A stretch of DNA of 24,925 bases from Rhizophagus sp. LPA8_4_AMF (GCA_021464525.1 JADRCO010000891.1:1-24925); one strand, 5' to 3'. Numbered from the stretch's first letter, positions 1 through 11,604 are shown. The notes: a model not told the origin generated them from the sequence alone. Program-made: numbers and translations.

Positions 1-480
1 TTTTTGTGTAAGTTAATAATATATATAAAGGACAAAAATTCCTAGGGGGTGGGTGAGAAGGAAAGAGGGGTGGGATGGAGGAAAAATATGTCTTTTTTTG
101 CATTTATTCTTGAAATTTAACAATAATTTCAGTTATAATAAAACTTTATAAATTTTTATTCAATTATTACAATTAAATATTCATTTAAAAGGTAATAAAA
201 ATCTACACGTTATGATATAATTATTTTTTAGCTTATATAAGTAAAAAATAAAATTATAATTAACTTAAAAAATAATAAAAATTTTAAAATTTTATAAATA
301 TATTAATATTTTATTTAAAATTATATAATAAAATAAATTTTTTATATATAATCACACCAAAATGAAAATTATCTATATGTATGACTATATAAAAAAAATC
401 TCATTATAAGCATACCTCTTTATAATCACTCCATTTGCTAGTCCCAAAGGGTGTAATTATAAAGGAGGTCGACTATATTA
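1..480. other. AT-rich spacer with a pogo-like terminal fold-back
   Basis: No coding frame is visible. Bases 1-100 contain a G-rich patch (CCTAGGGGGTGGGTG) whose relative recurs near 24190, so it is part of a dispersed repeat. At 414-432 and 449-468 two imperfectly inverted copies of a CCTCTTTATAATCAC-type motif flank a 16-nt loop and are followed by GGTCGACTATA. This resembles the terminal and subterminal repeats of pogo-type elements. The rest is low-complexity AT. Confidence 0.5.
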
Positions 481-625
481 TGAGGATGTTGGAATTAAAA
501 GTTTTGGGATTATGACAATTTGGGATTTTGATACTTCGGGATTCAGATAAGTCAGGATTTTGACATTTTGGGATTTAGAGTGTCGGGATAATGTATCTTC
601 AGGATTTTGAGTTTTGGGATTTTGG
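481..625. repeat. Degenerate short tandem repeat (GGGATTTTGA type)
   Basis: The core TTTTGGGATTTTGA recurs about eight times in variant form (for example TTGGGATTTTGA, TCAGGATTTTGA, TCGGGATTCAGA), spaced roughly 15-25 nt apart. It reads as a degenerate minisatellite rather than coding sequence, since all frames are broken. It resembles in style the TGTCGAAATGCC repeat near 24.5 kb but does not share its sequence. Confidence 0.7.
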
Positions 626-989
626 ACAGATCCTACAGATCATCTAGTGTAGTATCAATTTTAAATATAAAAAAATCTTGGTATAACAAAATATACTATT
701 TATTTACTATATAATATAGTATGAAATAAAGTGTGTAAATTTCTTATATAAAAATGCTATTTAGTATAACATTTTTTTATAACAATTTTTTTTTTCAGTA
801 TAAAAAGAATTTTTGCAGTTTTTAATTAAACATTCTTTAGTAATACTGGTAAATTTTTTGTATTTTTCTATATAAATAATTTGCCTCTTACTATTTTGTT
901 AAATATAGTAATTATTTATATAAAAAATAGATTTTTTATATTATACTTATTATTACTTTTATTTATTCCTCTCTTTTAATATCAATAAT
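626..989. other. Probable 5' flank of the Tigger element
   Basis: AT-rich, non-coding. It contains GGTATAACAAA and AGTATAACATTT motifs of the kind found in subterminal parts of pogo/Tigger elements, plus a local fold-back around 706-730. I could not find a matching terminal inverted repeat on the 3' side, so the element boundary is unknown. Confidence 0.4.
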
Positions 990-2588
990 ATGCCAAAAGA
1001 AATTTCTAGAAAGCATAAATCACTTACATTGGCCCAAAAAAAGGAGATTGCTTAAAGAAAATATCACTTCTTTTTAAAATAAAAATAAAAGAATATGATG
1101 ATCATGAAGGAATGGTAAGTGATATTCTAAAAGAGAAAGATTGATGGCTTGCAATAGATAATGATTTATATCAAGCCAATTTAAAACACAAAAAAAAATT
1201 CAGTTTCCTATCATTGAAGAAGTCTTACTGTTTGAATAGATAAAGTACTTCAAGCTGGACTTATTTTCACTGAAAGTATTCTGATAATAAAGGTATTAGA
1301 TTTTATCTTATTATATAATGAAGAAAAATTTAAAATATCAAATAGGTGGCTTGATAATTTTAAAAAGAGGCACAATCTTTAGCAATATAATATTCATGAA
1401 AAAGGAGTAGTGTACCAATTCAAGATCTTGATTCAATGAGAAAAAACTTTGTCAAACATTATTAAGAAATTATGATCCAAAAGGCATTTTTAATTGTGAT
1501 AAGATGGGTCTTTTCTGGAAATAAAACCGAATCATATAATATCTAATAGTCCTGTAACCAGGACTAAGCAATTTAAGGATTATGTAACTATTTTATTTAT
1601 TTGCAATTCAACTGAAACTGAAAAATTGCACCACTTATTTATACATAAATATAAAAATCTTAAAGTGCTTAAAAATATTAACAAAAATTCCCTTCTGATC
1701 AATTATTATTGGAATAAAAAAAGTTGGATGCAGGTATCTATCTGGAATAATTATCTTAAAAAATTAGATTTTTATATAAGAGTATAAAATAAGCACATAC
1801 TTTTACTTATTAACAATGCTCTAACATACACTTTATCTGAAATACAACTTTCACAAATATTGTTATTGAATACCTTCCTCCAAATATTACATTTCACCTT
1901 CAACCTTACGATTAGAAAATAATTAATAGTTTTAAAGTAAGAAGTAAACTTTATTTGTTCACTATAATTATTTCAAATTTAATGTTAATTTTTTATTTTA
2001 GGCACAATATAGAAAGTTATATTTGTGTAATCAGGTTAAAGCTTTTGATAATTTTACTGAACATGGTACTGAACTTAATGAAATTGAAGTTAAAAAATGT
2101 ATATAAAATATGTTACACATATATAAGATAACGTTACAAATATTATTCCTGAATATAATGAGCCAAGTGATGATAAAAGTGTTGACTGTAAAGCTTACAA
2201 GAATAATACTGATATATAACTTGAACTTGAATGCTTAAGAGAGTTGAAAGAAGCTTAAGTCTTAATAAATAAACTTGATTTTGAAGATTTCTTCACAGCT
2301 GAAAAATTTGTTCTTTATGATAATTTTGAGATAACAACAGAAATGATTTTTGATAAAGAAATTTTAAAAACAGTTCAACTTAACAATCAAAAAAAAGAAG
2401 AAATTGAAGAGAAATCTTTACCAATAATAATTCATAACAAAGTTATTGAATGTTATGATAAAGTGATTTTATGTTTATAATATCAGAAAAAAAATTATGA
2501 TTCAAATGATAAGGATATTAAATTTATAAAAAAATTAAAAAAAGAAGCTTTACAAAGCAAATTAATCTTAGTAATTTTGTTAATATAA
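990..2588 (+). pseudogene. Tigger/pogo-type (CENP-B-like) transposase, decayed
   Basis: Decayed DDE transposase of the Tigger branch of the Tc1/mariner-pogo superfamily. Reading across frames gives, in order: an N-terminal CENP-B-type helix-turn-helix (MPKEISRKHKSLTLAQKKEI, from the ATG at 990); a second DNA-binding part with WLAIDNDLYQA, FPIIEEVLL and RWLDNFKKRHNL (about 1140-1380); the catalytic start YDPKGIFNCDKMGLFWK (about 1470-1530), where family members usually have DETGLFW; a block like LLLIDNALT (about 1800-1815); and EYLPPNITFHLQPYD (about 1868-1912). INSFK joins AQYRKLYLC through a plausible intron (about 1938-2001, gtaaga...ttttag). A C-terminal tail runs to the TAA at 2586-2588. 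In-frame stops (the first at codon 22) and frameshifts throughout make it non-functional. The family assignment rests on remembered motif order, not on a search. Confidence 0.85.
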
Positions 2589-3086
2589 TTGAATAATTCT
2601 ATTAATAAAACTTTATAATTATATTGATATATTAAATATTTTAAAGGTAATAATTATGATTAATTACTGGTTATTATAACCATCTAATAAATTTAAATTT
2701 TAAATTTTTAAAATTAAATTTCATAAGTAAATTTTTGAGATTTACATAATTTATCATTTGATATGATTACATAATATATTTTAAACTATTTTATACTACT
2801 AAATTGATTGATCAGCTTTTAAATCATTCTCACGCCTTTCTTATGCTTTTTCTCTTTCATTTACTTTACTTACCTTCTTTTTCTATTCATATTTATTCTA
2901 TTTATTCATTTATTTTATTTCATTTGTCATTATAAAATTACTTTAGTGAAAAAGAATATATAATACATTTTTTTGCTCTTTATTTTTTAATTTCTACTAT
3001 CCTATCCATTAATATGGCTGAATTAATCAGGAATTTTATACAAGTATATTTCTTATTTGCTTATTTTTAGAAGGTTTTTTGGTTTG
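2589..3086. other. AT-rich spacer, no gene seen
   Basis: Probable 3' flank of the transposase fossil. It contains a GGTTATTATAACC palindrome near 2671 and a pyrimidine-rich stretch at about 2815-2900. No frame, RNA gene or clear element end is visible. Confidence 0.4.
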
Positions 3087-3295
3087 GATTAGTATTAGAG
3101 TTAGAGTTAGAGTAAAGAGTTGACATTAGGATTAGGATTAAAAGTTAGTTGAGGTAGGGGTTAATTAGAGTTAGGATAAGAAGTTAGTGTTAAGGTTAAG
3201 TTTAAGGTTAGAGTTAGAGTTAGGATAAGAAGTTAGGATTAGGGTTAAGATTAGGATTAGAGTTAGAATTAAGATTAGTAGGATTACTGAGGATT
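3087..3295 (+). repeat. Degenerate telomere-like (TTAGGN) interstitial repeat
   Basis: About 200 nt of hexamer-like units around TTAGAG, TTAGGA, TTAGGG and TTAAGG, with perfect short runs such as TTAGAGTTAGAGTTAG and AGGATTAGGGTTAAG. The canonical fungal telomere unit is TTAGGG. Here it is heavily mutated and internal, with transposon debris on both sides, so it is not a chromosome end in this sequence. It could be a telomere-repair scar, an old fusion point or simply a related microsatellite. Confidence 0.7.
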
Positions 3296-4160
3296 AATAC
3301 TAAAGTTTTGTTTACATATTTTTTTTTAAACTTCTTTTATAATAGTTTAAACTTTTAGGTTTCTTGCTAACCCAGAATAATATCAAACTGACAGTTTGCT
3401 AAGTTCTAAAAGAAAAATATATAAAACTGAACCCAAGTCTTTATATTTGCTCAAAATGTATAAAATAAGAATATTTATAATAAAATTTAATAAAAGCTTA
3501 ATAAAAATAAAAGAAATAAAAAAATTATTTTCATAAAAAATTATGGACATGAATGGTAGCAGAAAGAGTTTCCCAGCAATTAGATCATTATTAAAAGAAT
3601 TGTAATAATAATGTATAGATTTTATTATAATGTGATTTTTTGTAATAATAGTATTATTATTAAAAAATTAAATTTTTAAGAACATATTAATATATGTATA
3701 ATTATTTCTCTTACAAATTGTAACTTTTATAAATCATGTGATATATGGTAAAATAGTATTTTAACCACATATATATATATGGTTATATAACCACAAAAGG
3801 CAGTAAAATAACTAGAATGGTGATTGTAATCATGATTAAATTTAGCAACAATATATTTTAAAATGGTAAAAATAATTGAATTTTTACAATTATATTAAAG
3901 CTGAAACTCCTTATATAGTATTAAAACTGCAAAAATAAATTGCAAAACTACCAAACCTATACTACCTTTAAGTACAGGTTCAACTAAGAATCTAAAGGAA
4001 AAAAAAATAGAATAAATGTTAGTAATTTATTAGAAAGAACCTTTCCTTTCTTCTAATTTATATACTTAACATTCAAGTTCAAGTTCATCCAAGAAATCCA
4101 GCATTTACTTTAAAAAAATTAAAGGAACATAAGTATATTTTTTAAATAAAATTAAACCTA
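3296..4160. other. AT-rich spacer with simple repeats
   Basis: No coding frame. It contains TAATAATA-type simple repeats at about 3600-3665 and an (AT)n fold-back at about 3763-3794 (ACCACATATATATAT ... ATATAACCAC). A TTTATTAGAAAG/CTTTCCTTTCTTCTAA partial palindrome lies at about 4026-4060. Confidence 0.4.
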
Positions 4161-4685
4161 TGGCTTATTCTTATATGTGCACATACCCCATTTACCTGTC
4201 CAGTTTACGTCTTTATAAAAGACAAGAAATCCAAAAAGCTTAGTGCCCTAAAAAATTAGAAAAAGAAACATTAGTATTATTTCTTTAACGAAATTGAACT
4301 ATATTTCTATATATGTACACATCTCATTTACCTGTCCAGTTTGTTCAAGTTTGGCATTTCTACAAAAGATAAGAAATCTAAAAGATTCAGTGTCATAAAA
4401 AATTAGAAATAGAAACATTAGTATTGTTTTATTAACGAATTGAGCTTTATTCCTATATATGCACACACTTTATTTATCTGTCCAGTTTATTCAAATTTGG
4501 CGTCTATAAAAGATAAAATTCAAGAAGTTTAGCATCCTAAAAAAATTAGAAAAAGAAATATTAATATTATTTCTTTAATGGATTGAGCTTTATTCTTACA
4601 TACACATATAACATTTACTTTATTTACTTGTTCAGTTTATCATTCGGCATTCTACAAAAAGAAGAAATCTAAAAATCATTTTATA
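4160..4685 (+). repeat. Tandem repeat, four copies of about 135-151 bp
   Basis: The block ATTTACCTGTCCAGTTT recurs at about 4190, 4325, 4470 and 4621 (spacing 135, 145 and 151). Each copy is followed by a TCTATAAAAGA(C/T)AAGAAATC-like block, then AAAAAATTAGAAAAAGAAA, then a TTAGTATTATTTCTTTAACGAA block, a GAGCTTTATTC block and a TATATGCACACA-like block. The copies diverge from one another, with the fourth the most eroded. There is no open frame. It is a satellite-like local amplification. Confidence 0.8.
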
Positions 4686-4779
4686 AAAAGAAATATCCTA
4701 ATAACTCCTACAAAAAAATGTAGTACCAGTAAATAATTTTTTTTTTAAAAAAAGATTATTAACAATCAGTTATATAATA

Positions 4780-4915
4780 GACTGATCAGAGCCTAATTAA
4801 TCAACTATTACATCAAAAAATTTGCTATATTATACCCAATAATTTGTTATAATGTTAATGAAGTTGCTTAGTATAACGAAGGTATGATTAACTAGAATGC
4901 AAGGTTCGTTATATC
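4780..4915. mobile_element. Pogo-type transposon 3' terminus (remnant)
   Basis: The segment ends in GTTCGTTATATCGAGAGGAG followed by ACTGTA, the inverse of the TACAGTC-type end used by pogo/Tc1-like elements that insert at TA. Inside are repeated variants of the motif: GCTATATTATACC, GTTATAATG, AGTATAACGAAGG. No matching 5' end could be placed with confidence, so this is called only as a terminus. Confidence 0.5.
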
Positions 4916-6872
4916 GAGAGGAGACTGTAAAGAGTTTGCAAATTTTTTCTGAAAAATTTTAATCTAAAGATCTACAGACAGGGATCATTTTTTCTTTATA
5001 TAATTTTCTTTTTAATATAATAATTTCTATTAAAAAAATGAAGTAATCTATTTAATTTTACTTTTAGTCAAATATTTTCTAATAATATAAAATAATTATA
5101 TATTGATCTTTAAATATCATTAATATTTGGCCTTATTTATGATAACTTTTATTCTTAAAAAAAAAATATAATTGCTATGAATCACCAGAAGCAATTTCAT
5201 CAGTGTTATGTAATTTTTAATATGTAATTTGTTACAATGCATCATATCCATCTTATCTCTGTTTTTACTATATATCCTAGAAATAAATTTTTTCAGTATG
5301 AAAAATCCTATTTGTCACTTTTATTCGTCATGCCCTATAATTTCAATTCAATTTTATAATTTCAGCCATAATTTTCTTTTTTGTATAATTGAGTAATGTT
5401 ATGCAATCCAAAAGACAATTTTATTTTTATCAAAAATGAAGGAATGCAGGCCACATCACCCTCATATATTACAAATTTTAATAGTTTTGGTTATACTGCA
5501 TAAAGGGATGACATTTAATGCAAGTAACAAATAAAGATTAGGTACTAAAAAAATTTCAAATCGCTGAGATAAATATAAACAATGCGTTTCTCACAATCAT
5601 ATGACCATGTGACATAAATATCACCTGTACTACTTGAGGTGGTATGGTAAGATTTTTCAGGAATGCATTGTACAAGATTCCAAAAAAGGCAATTTTTATA
5701 TAGATTGCTTAAGTCTGGCCAAAATTAAAAATCACGTGATATCAGCAATAATTGCCGCTGGTAATAAATAACAAACTCCAAAAGAAAAATAATGATAAAG
5801 TGGTAGGTTAATTATATAGTTACCTATAATAGTTTCCTTTATTTTTTTACAACTTTTTGTATAAATTTAATTATAGATTTTTTTTCTAGTTTATTTCTTC
5901 AATTTTGGATTATTTAGTTAGTTTTTGTTATTATATTTACTTATTTTTTCTTCTTTTATTAATTTCTTAGTGATTGATATATTTAGGTATTATTAAGGCT
6001 GAAGGAAGTAATACATTTTATAAAAGAATCTGAGATACAGAATAATAAACAGTTTTAGAAAGATAAAATTAATAATTATAATTCACTGTATATTAGCCCT
6101 GTTCAATTCTAGATCAGATTGTTCAGATCAGAAAAAAAATTAACCAATCTAATTACAGTTACAATTGAGCACAATTTGTACAGTTCAATCAGATCATATT
6201 ATAAATAATAAATATGGTTGATCACTAGCATGCGTTATGTTAGTTTATCAAAATCAATCTGAGGTAAACACCTATTTTCATGAATTGGTTTAACTGACTG
6301 CTAATCATTTTTTAACCAATAATTTAGAGGTACATTTTGTGATCAATCTGGCAATTACTGCAAAACCTTTAATGTAACTATGATAATAAGGTGAAACTTG
6401 TAGTAAAATAGCTCACTTTATTTGAAAGAAATATAGATTATATTAATTATATGATGGTTATAATAAATCTTTGAACGATGTTATAAAAGTAGTTTTGAAA
6501 TAATAATTTGCCATGTAAATTGACAGTTCAACTTTCACAAAAATTCTTAATAATAGGATTGCCTTTATTATAAAATAATAATTTTTTTTACATCATTTAT
6601 TTTAAGAAAATTAATGCAAAAATGTGATTAGATAAAACACAATATTCTGTTTTAATTCTTGGGTTAGCATCTTTTTTGTATTTTATTTTGTCTGAAGCAA
6701 TAAAGAAACAAATATTAAAAACAATATTAATATAGCAAATTCAGAATTAAATGTCAGTATTTTAGATTCTAATTCATTAATGTTGAAATTAAAATTCAAA
6801 TTTGTGACAATTATATATTACTTAATACTTTTTTTGAAGCTTTTCTAAACTTAAAAATCTATAATGAATCTT
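4916..6872. other. AT-rich spacer with unclassified repeat-like DNA
   Basis: No gene is seen. About 5395-5790 is more complex than its surroundings and includes TCACGTGA near 5734 and GGCCAAAATT nearby. It reads like a degenerate dispersed element but has no ends I can define. About 6095-6360 contains repeated GATCAGATTG/CAGATCA words similar to those at 14.3, 17.1 and 21.8 kb. Everything else is low-complexity AT. Confidence 0.35.
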
Positions 6873-7000
6873 TTAAAAAAAATTTCTTAGAGCTGCATCA
6901 GTCAATTCATCCAATAAAATATTAAATAATTGATTTTTTTCATCAATTGAAAAGTCTTCAAAATTTTTGTTCTTTTTACCATTAATCAAAGTAAATCATA
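6873..7000 (-). pseudogene. Unrecognised coding-like fragment downstream of COG6
   Basis: On the minus strand a frame of about 40 codons ends at TAA (6873-6875) and reads like real protein: it includes NFEDFSIDEKNQLFNILLDE followed by LTDAALRNFF. Codon use is the AT-rich but sensible style of COG6. There is no Met, and a stop lies just upstream. It could be the last exon of an unseen gene, a gene fossil or chance. It lies on the same strand as COG6, about 130 nt past its stop, so it might sit in the COG6 3' untranslated region. Family unknown. Confidence 0.25.
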
Positions 7001-7130
7001 TATCATTACTAGTCAAAATTCCAAGGTATACCTATTAAACCTATTAAGATTCCACATAAAATACATAGTCCAGTTACATTTATCTTGGTATCTTGCTAAT
7101 TAAACACTGCTTTACCATCATATTTATGTA

Positions 7131-10003
7131 TTAATCAACCAATAAAATATTTTCAATCTCATCAACAGTTCTAACTAAAATAGTATTGGGAAATTCATAA
7201 CGATTTTTTGGATCTTTTATAGCATCACTAACTTTTCTATAAGCTTCAATAAACAATTTACTTACTCTTTGATTAACTTTTTTAACTAATGGCTTTGGGT
7301 GACCTTGTAATTTAAATGTATCACTATCTGATAATGATAAAAATGAATCTAATTTTGCCATTATATTTGCTAATGATTTTGCATTCATATTATGTACTAA
7401 TGATAATGGTGTCTTTAAAAGATAATTAGCATATATTAGAATTAAATAATAATATTAAATCCAGAAGTAATTTTAAAATTCATTACATACTTTTTCATCT
7501 TTCGTTTCAATTGCTTGAACAATAGGTTTTAATCCAGATTGTCTTAATAAATTTGCATACTAAAGTAACGGAATATTATTTTCCAAAAATTGGTATAATA
7601 AAAATTTTTTTTTAAATTAAATTTTTCAAACCTGTTCATCAACTAATATTTCCAAATTTTCTTCAATTCTTCTTTCAATTTCCATAACTCGTCCATGAGT
7701 AAAAGCATACAAAGTTAAAGCAGACTAAAAAAAAAGAAAAGAAAAACTTACTTAAAAAGAAAAAAAATACATAAATAGACAAATAAATTTTATATGATTA
7801 TACACTTACCTGAACATAATGAAGACAATTAACCATATAAATCGCTTGATTAAATTTAGTTAAATCTTTTGCACCCAATTCACACATTTGAAATAAAGGG
7901 TCTAATATTGCATCTAATATTGATTTAAAATCTTTCTCCTTTTCTGATGCTGTAATTAATGAAGTCTCATATGATGCCATAATAGCTTTCTACAGGAATT
8001 TTATTTACAATTAGAGCTAAACATATCAAATAATCTTGATAAATTAATTAATTTACCAGTTGCAATACAACTTCCTTAACTGCTGGTGGTGGAGATAAAT
8101 CAGAACTTGGTGTCTAAAAGTTAAAATGAATAATTATACGTAAGTATGAAAATAAAAAATATTTTTAAATTTTAAACTATATAACTACTTGAATATATCT
8201 TAATAACTGTTCAGCTTGAGCATTTAGAATATTAAAAAACACCCTGGATGCTATTTCTGTAATACTACAAAGAAGTTAATCAATTAATTAATCAATTAAT
8301 TAATGATAAAAGATATTATATTTCTTACTCTTCAAGAGTGTTAGATAAATTTGCATTAGGACCTAAAATTCTTGCAATTGTAATTTTATAAAATTGAATT
8401 AAATTCAAAATTCTATATCCTGTTATAGCTCCAATTTGAGACCCAATAACTTGCTCAACACGTGTCTACATTATAAAAGAAATCCTATTAAACATTTGGT
8501 CAAAAGACTATTTCATTGTAAATAAGAGAACTTACCATAAGTGGACGACAAGTTCCATCAAGATCTCGATCCAATAAATCTTGTATAATAATATCATCAC
8601 TCTCTCTTGCTATAACTTCTTCTTGAATAAATTCATAATTTGAATCTAAATAAATACTTTTAAATTTTAGTAACGAAAATAATAATTATTTATTTTTTGA
8701 AAAATAAAAGCTTACTTGGTTCTGGTTCAAATAAACTCTCCAAAAATTCTTTTTCGCCGGCAACAGCTTGATGTACCCATGCCAACATATCGCCCACATA
8801 ACGTAATGGATCATGCGAATGTATTTCAATAGGTTTGGGAGTTCCTCCCTGTCCTCCTCTTACTAAGGCATCCATAAATGCTCTAGAAACAGTATTTCTT
8901 CGAATATGAACAAGTTCTTCTAAACAAGACCTGATTAATGAATAAAATTAATAACTCGGTTTTAAAAGATCAATGAACTATCTACTACATACTGAAATAG
9001 AACAGGCCGTTGTTTTAAAGCCTTTAAAGCCTGTCTCATTGTAATTGGTACTTCTAATGATTCTTGACCTAAGGTTCTAGTTTCAGTTTGTGTCCATCTA
9101 TACAATTTATCAAATGCTACTTCTTGATAAGAATTCATTCTTTCCATAATTTCCAGCCTATTTATTTTAAACAAAAAATTAAATATAACTTGAATAAATA
9201 AATATTTAAATAACTAAAGATGATTTATTTACCCAGCTCTTTGATTTTCAGTTATTAAGAGTGTATCACAATCTCCATGAATTTGTTGTAAATGTTTTAA
9301 AGCATCAAAAAATTCTTGTCCTATTATAGAGTTGGGTGATATTATTACAGTAACTTCTTTCTCAGAAAGAGTAAATCTTTTTAAAAAAGCATCTATTAAA
9401 ATTTTCCTCGTTTTACATGTTTCCCTAATAATCAAAAAAAAACTGTTATAATTGTAAATAATAAAAAATAAGGATATTTACTAACTAACCTTTGAGATTT
9501 CAAACTATCACTTTGTTCTAATAATACAGCAATTTGTCTATTAGCAGATTCTAAACTTTTTTCAATTTCATTACAAAAAGTATTCATAGATTTAACATCT
9601 GATTCGATAACTGCTAATTGCTAAAAAAAGAAAATTTTTTTTTAAAAAACAAGATTTAAGACCATTAAACCAAAATTGAAACAAATTTACAAAATAACAT
9701 TATACATCTTTATTTTACCTCTGTAATTTTACCAAAGATTTCTAAAAAATTTCTATTAGCTTCAATTGCTTTTTGTTCAATATTTCCTCTTAAATTTCTA
9801 CGAATAATTAAAGAATTATTATTATTATTAGAATAGAATTCTGATAAAGCTTCTAATGCTATCTTAGTTTTCAAATCATCTATTGGGTTAAGTAAAATTT
9901 TTGAAACTTTTTGTGAAATTGGATTATCCTCCTGTAGAGGTGGAGTTGTTGGAGATTTTATTGTAGATGAACGTCTTGAAGAAGGTGTAGTTTGATCAGC
10001 CAT
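7131..10003 (-). CDS. COG6: Conserved oligomeric Golgi complex subunit 6
   Basis: COG6 is a lobe-B subunit of the COG tether, which captures retrograde vesicles within the Golgi and so maintains glycosyltransferase placement. Thirteen exons: 9719-10003, 9490-9620, 9233-9424, 8993-9157, 8716-8930, 8536-8645, 8329-8465, 8189-8264, 8057-8113, 7810-7989, 7632-7724, 7491-7559, 7131-7412. They total 1992 nt, 663 aa plus stop, close to the roughly 650-residue animal protein. All introns are GT-AG and every phase joins without a stop. Family hallmarks: [11 protein letters not shown] (27-37), RRNLRGNIE (68-76), [17 protein letters not shown] (208-224) and [14 protein letters not shown] (298-311). The N-terminal part up to about residue 150 is helical and coiled-coil-like, as in CATCHR-family tethers. 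There is no signal peptide or membrane segment, fitting a peripheral Golgi protein. The start is the first ATG of the open frame and precedes a typical Ser/Thr/Pro-rich leader. Intact and probably functional. Confidence 0.95.
8278..8305. repeat. ATTA/ATCA short tandem repeat inside a COG6 intron
   Basis: TTAATCAATTAATTAATCAA-type repeats sit in the intron between exons 7 and 8 of COG6. A simple repeat with no evident effect on the splice sites. Confidence 0.6.
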
Positions 10004-10138
10004 ATTTCTATTTCTAAAATAATTAAATCATTAAATAATGTTATTTTCTATTTATTTACAAATAATTTTTTTTAAAATAAAAGGTTATAAAAAGCGGAAA
10101 AAAGAGACCATTAAAAAGTACAATTAAAACGAGAAAAA

Positions 10139-10150
10139 TGGTCACGTGAC
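10139..10150. promoter_or_regulatory. Palindromic CACGTG (E-box/CDE1-like) site upstream of COG6
   Basis: GTCACGTGAC at 10141-10150 is a perfect 10-nt palindrome about 140 bp upstream of the COG6 ATG. In fungi such sites bind bHLH factors of the Cbf1/Pho4 class. The position suits a promoter element, but binding is inferred. A similar TCACGTGA lies in repeat-like DNA near 5734, so it may also be a repeat feature. Confidence 0.4.
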
Positions 10151-10371
10151 AAAAAAATGATCTGCTTCGCTAAAAATCAACAAATTTGTACCACTTAAAT
10201 ATATAATAAATCTTACATTTGTGGCTGCTTAACACCCTGAGAAAATTCCATATGACTTGCGCAAAATGAAAAAATCATAACGAGTTCTTATGAATAATGG
10301 TAAATATAATAACAAAGAATTACACAACTTTATGAATATTCTGTTGTCACAATTTATAAAAAAAAAAAAAA

Positions 10372-10635
10372 TTGAAAAAAATGTTTTTAGAGTATCTTAG
10401 AGGGAATAGAAGGCCCCCCCAAAAAAAAAAAATCGTAAGTACGTCCCATACATTCTGTCAATATGTAAGGCATGGTGCATCCTTTTCTGCAAGAATTTTG
10501 GCAAGAATTTTGAAAAATATAAGCCTAGAAGTATCATATAAAGCAATTAGAAGATATATTATCATAGAGTGTAAGGCAGAGAAGCAAATGCCAGAAAATT
10601 ATAATTATCTGAAAGAATTTATGGTGGAAAAATGA
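10372..10635 (+). pseudogene. Open frame, possible transposase HTH remnant
   Basis: An 87-codon open frame. The middle (residues about 38-63: FSARILARILKN ... SYKAIRRYI) looks like a helix-turn-helix of the type at the N-terminus of Tc1-like transposases: an 'ARxIAxxL' helix, then 'SxxTIRRxL'. The first 25 residues are translated from poly-A and poly-C runs and are probably not real coding sequence. No catalytic domain follows. It is either a short fossil of a transposase or a chance frame. I do not recognise it firmly. Confidence 0.3.
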
Positions 10636-11222
10636 CAAAATATTCGAAAAATTGTTCTATTAATATTTTAAAGTCAATAAAATGATATTGAGAGTTAATT
10701 ACTGAATTATGGCTTTCAAAATATAGTAAAATTTCACATGATTTATTATGATAATTAAGTATTAATGATCAAATTTTTGATTCTCATTTGCTTTGATAAA
10801 CTCTTTCTTCCTTCCTCCATTTTACAAATATTTCCACAGTAACTTAAAAATATTAATTTTATTTTCTTTTATTTTACTTATACAAAATGGTTATAAGGAT
10901 GAATACAAAAGCAATCATCTCTTTATGTGATGTTTATGCTGATGGGTTTTTATTAACAGTGCAGTTACACTGGTCAAATGATGGGATATCGGGATACAAA
11001 CAATTATATAAAAATTGGAAATATATCAGAACCCGATATGGCATTGATTGACCATTTTAAAAATCATATAAATCATATACATTTCAGTTTCCGGTATTAC
11101 ACTGATATTTTCATGATTATAATACGATTTCTTAAAAAGTATATCGTTAAAATATTTGAAATTTTAATGCAGTTATTAGTAAACCAATAGTCCATTGATG
11201 TTTGTATAATAATAATCTGATA

Positions 11223-11247
11223 CACTGATCAAATGATGAGATATCGG
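11223..11247 (+). repeat. Extra internal copy of the CACTA-like left terminus
   Basis: CACTGATCAAATGATGAGAT followed by ATCGG repeats the left end seen at 10968 and 14406. It may mark a nested or truncated element, or the true left end of element 1. The 10968 copy resembles the flank of the second element over a longer distance (about 130 bp), so I prefer 10968 as the outer end. Confidence 0.6.
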
Positions 11248-11604
11248 TAATAACCTAATTATCATATTATGTATTTAAACTATATGCATTAAATAAATTT
11301 GTTAAATAAATTATTATTGTTTTCCAAGCAAATGGCATTTTATTTCTTTTTTTTCTAATAGAACAATGTGTAATCATTAATTTATTGTAAATTTATGTTA
11401 ACTATATTAAATATTTAGCCTAATGAATGATAATATTTACTGTAATTAATTTTTTTTTGTACTAACATCAAAAGTATAATTCATAAAGAATTTTTATTAA
11501 GTATTCTGATTTTGTATTAATCAATTGTACTTTTATAATTTATATTACAAAATTTTATACTGATTATATAAAAAATGTATGGTTAACGTAAAGTTTAGTT
11601 AGTG

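Larger units (their letters stand above)
10004..10967. other. COG6 upstream region and spacer
   Basis: Contains the presumed COG6 promoter and 5' untranslated region (10004 to about 10250), then AT-rich spacer with poly-A and poly-C runs near 10360-10430. Apart from the fragment at 10372-10635 no gene is seen. Confidence 0.5.

Noticed and set aside
10978..11190. 70-codon plus-strand open frame
   Set aside because: Lies in the left-end region of the CACTA-like element, starts inside the terminal repeat and encodes translated subterminal motifs.
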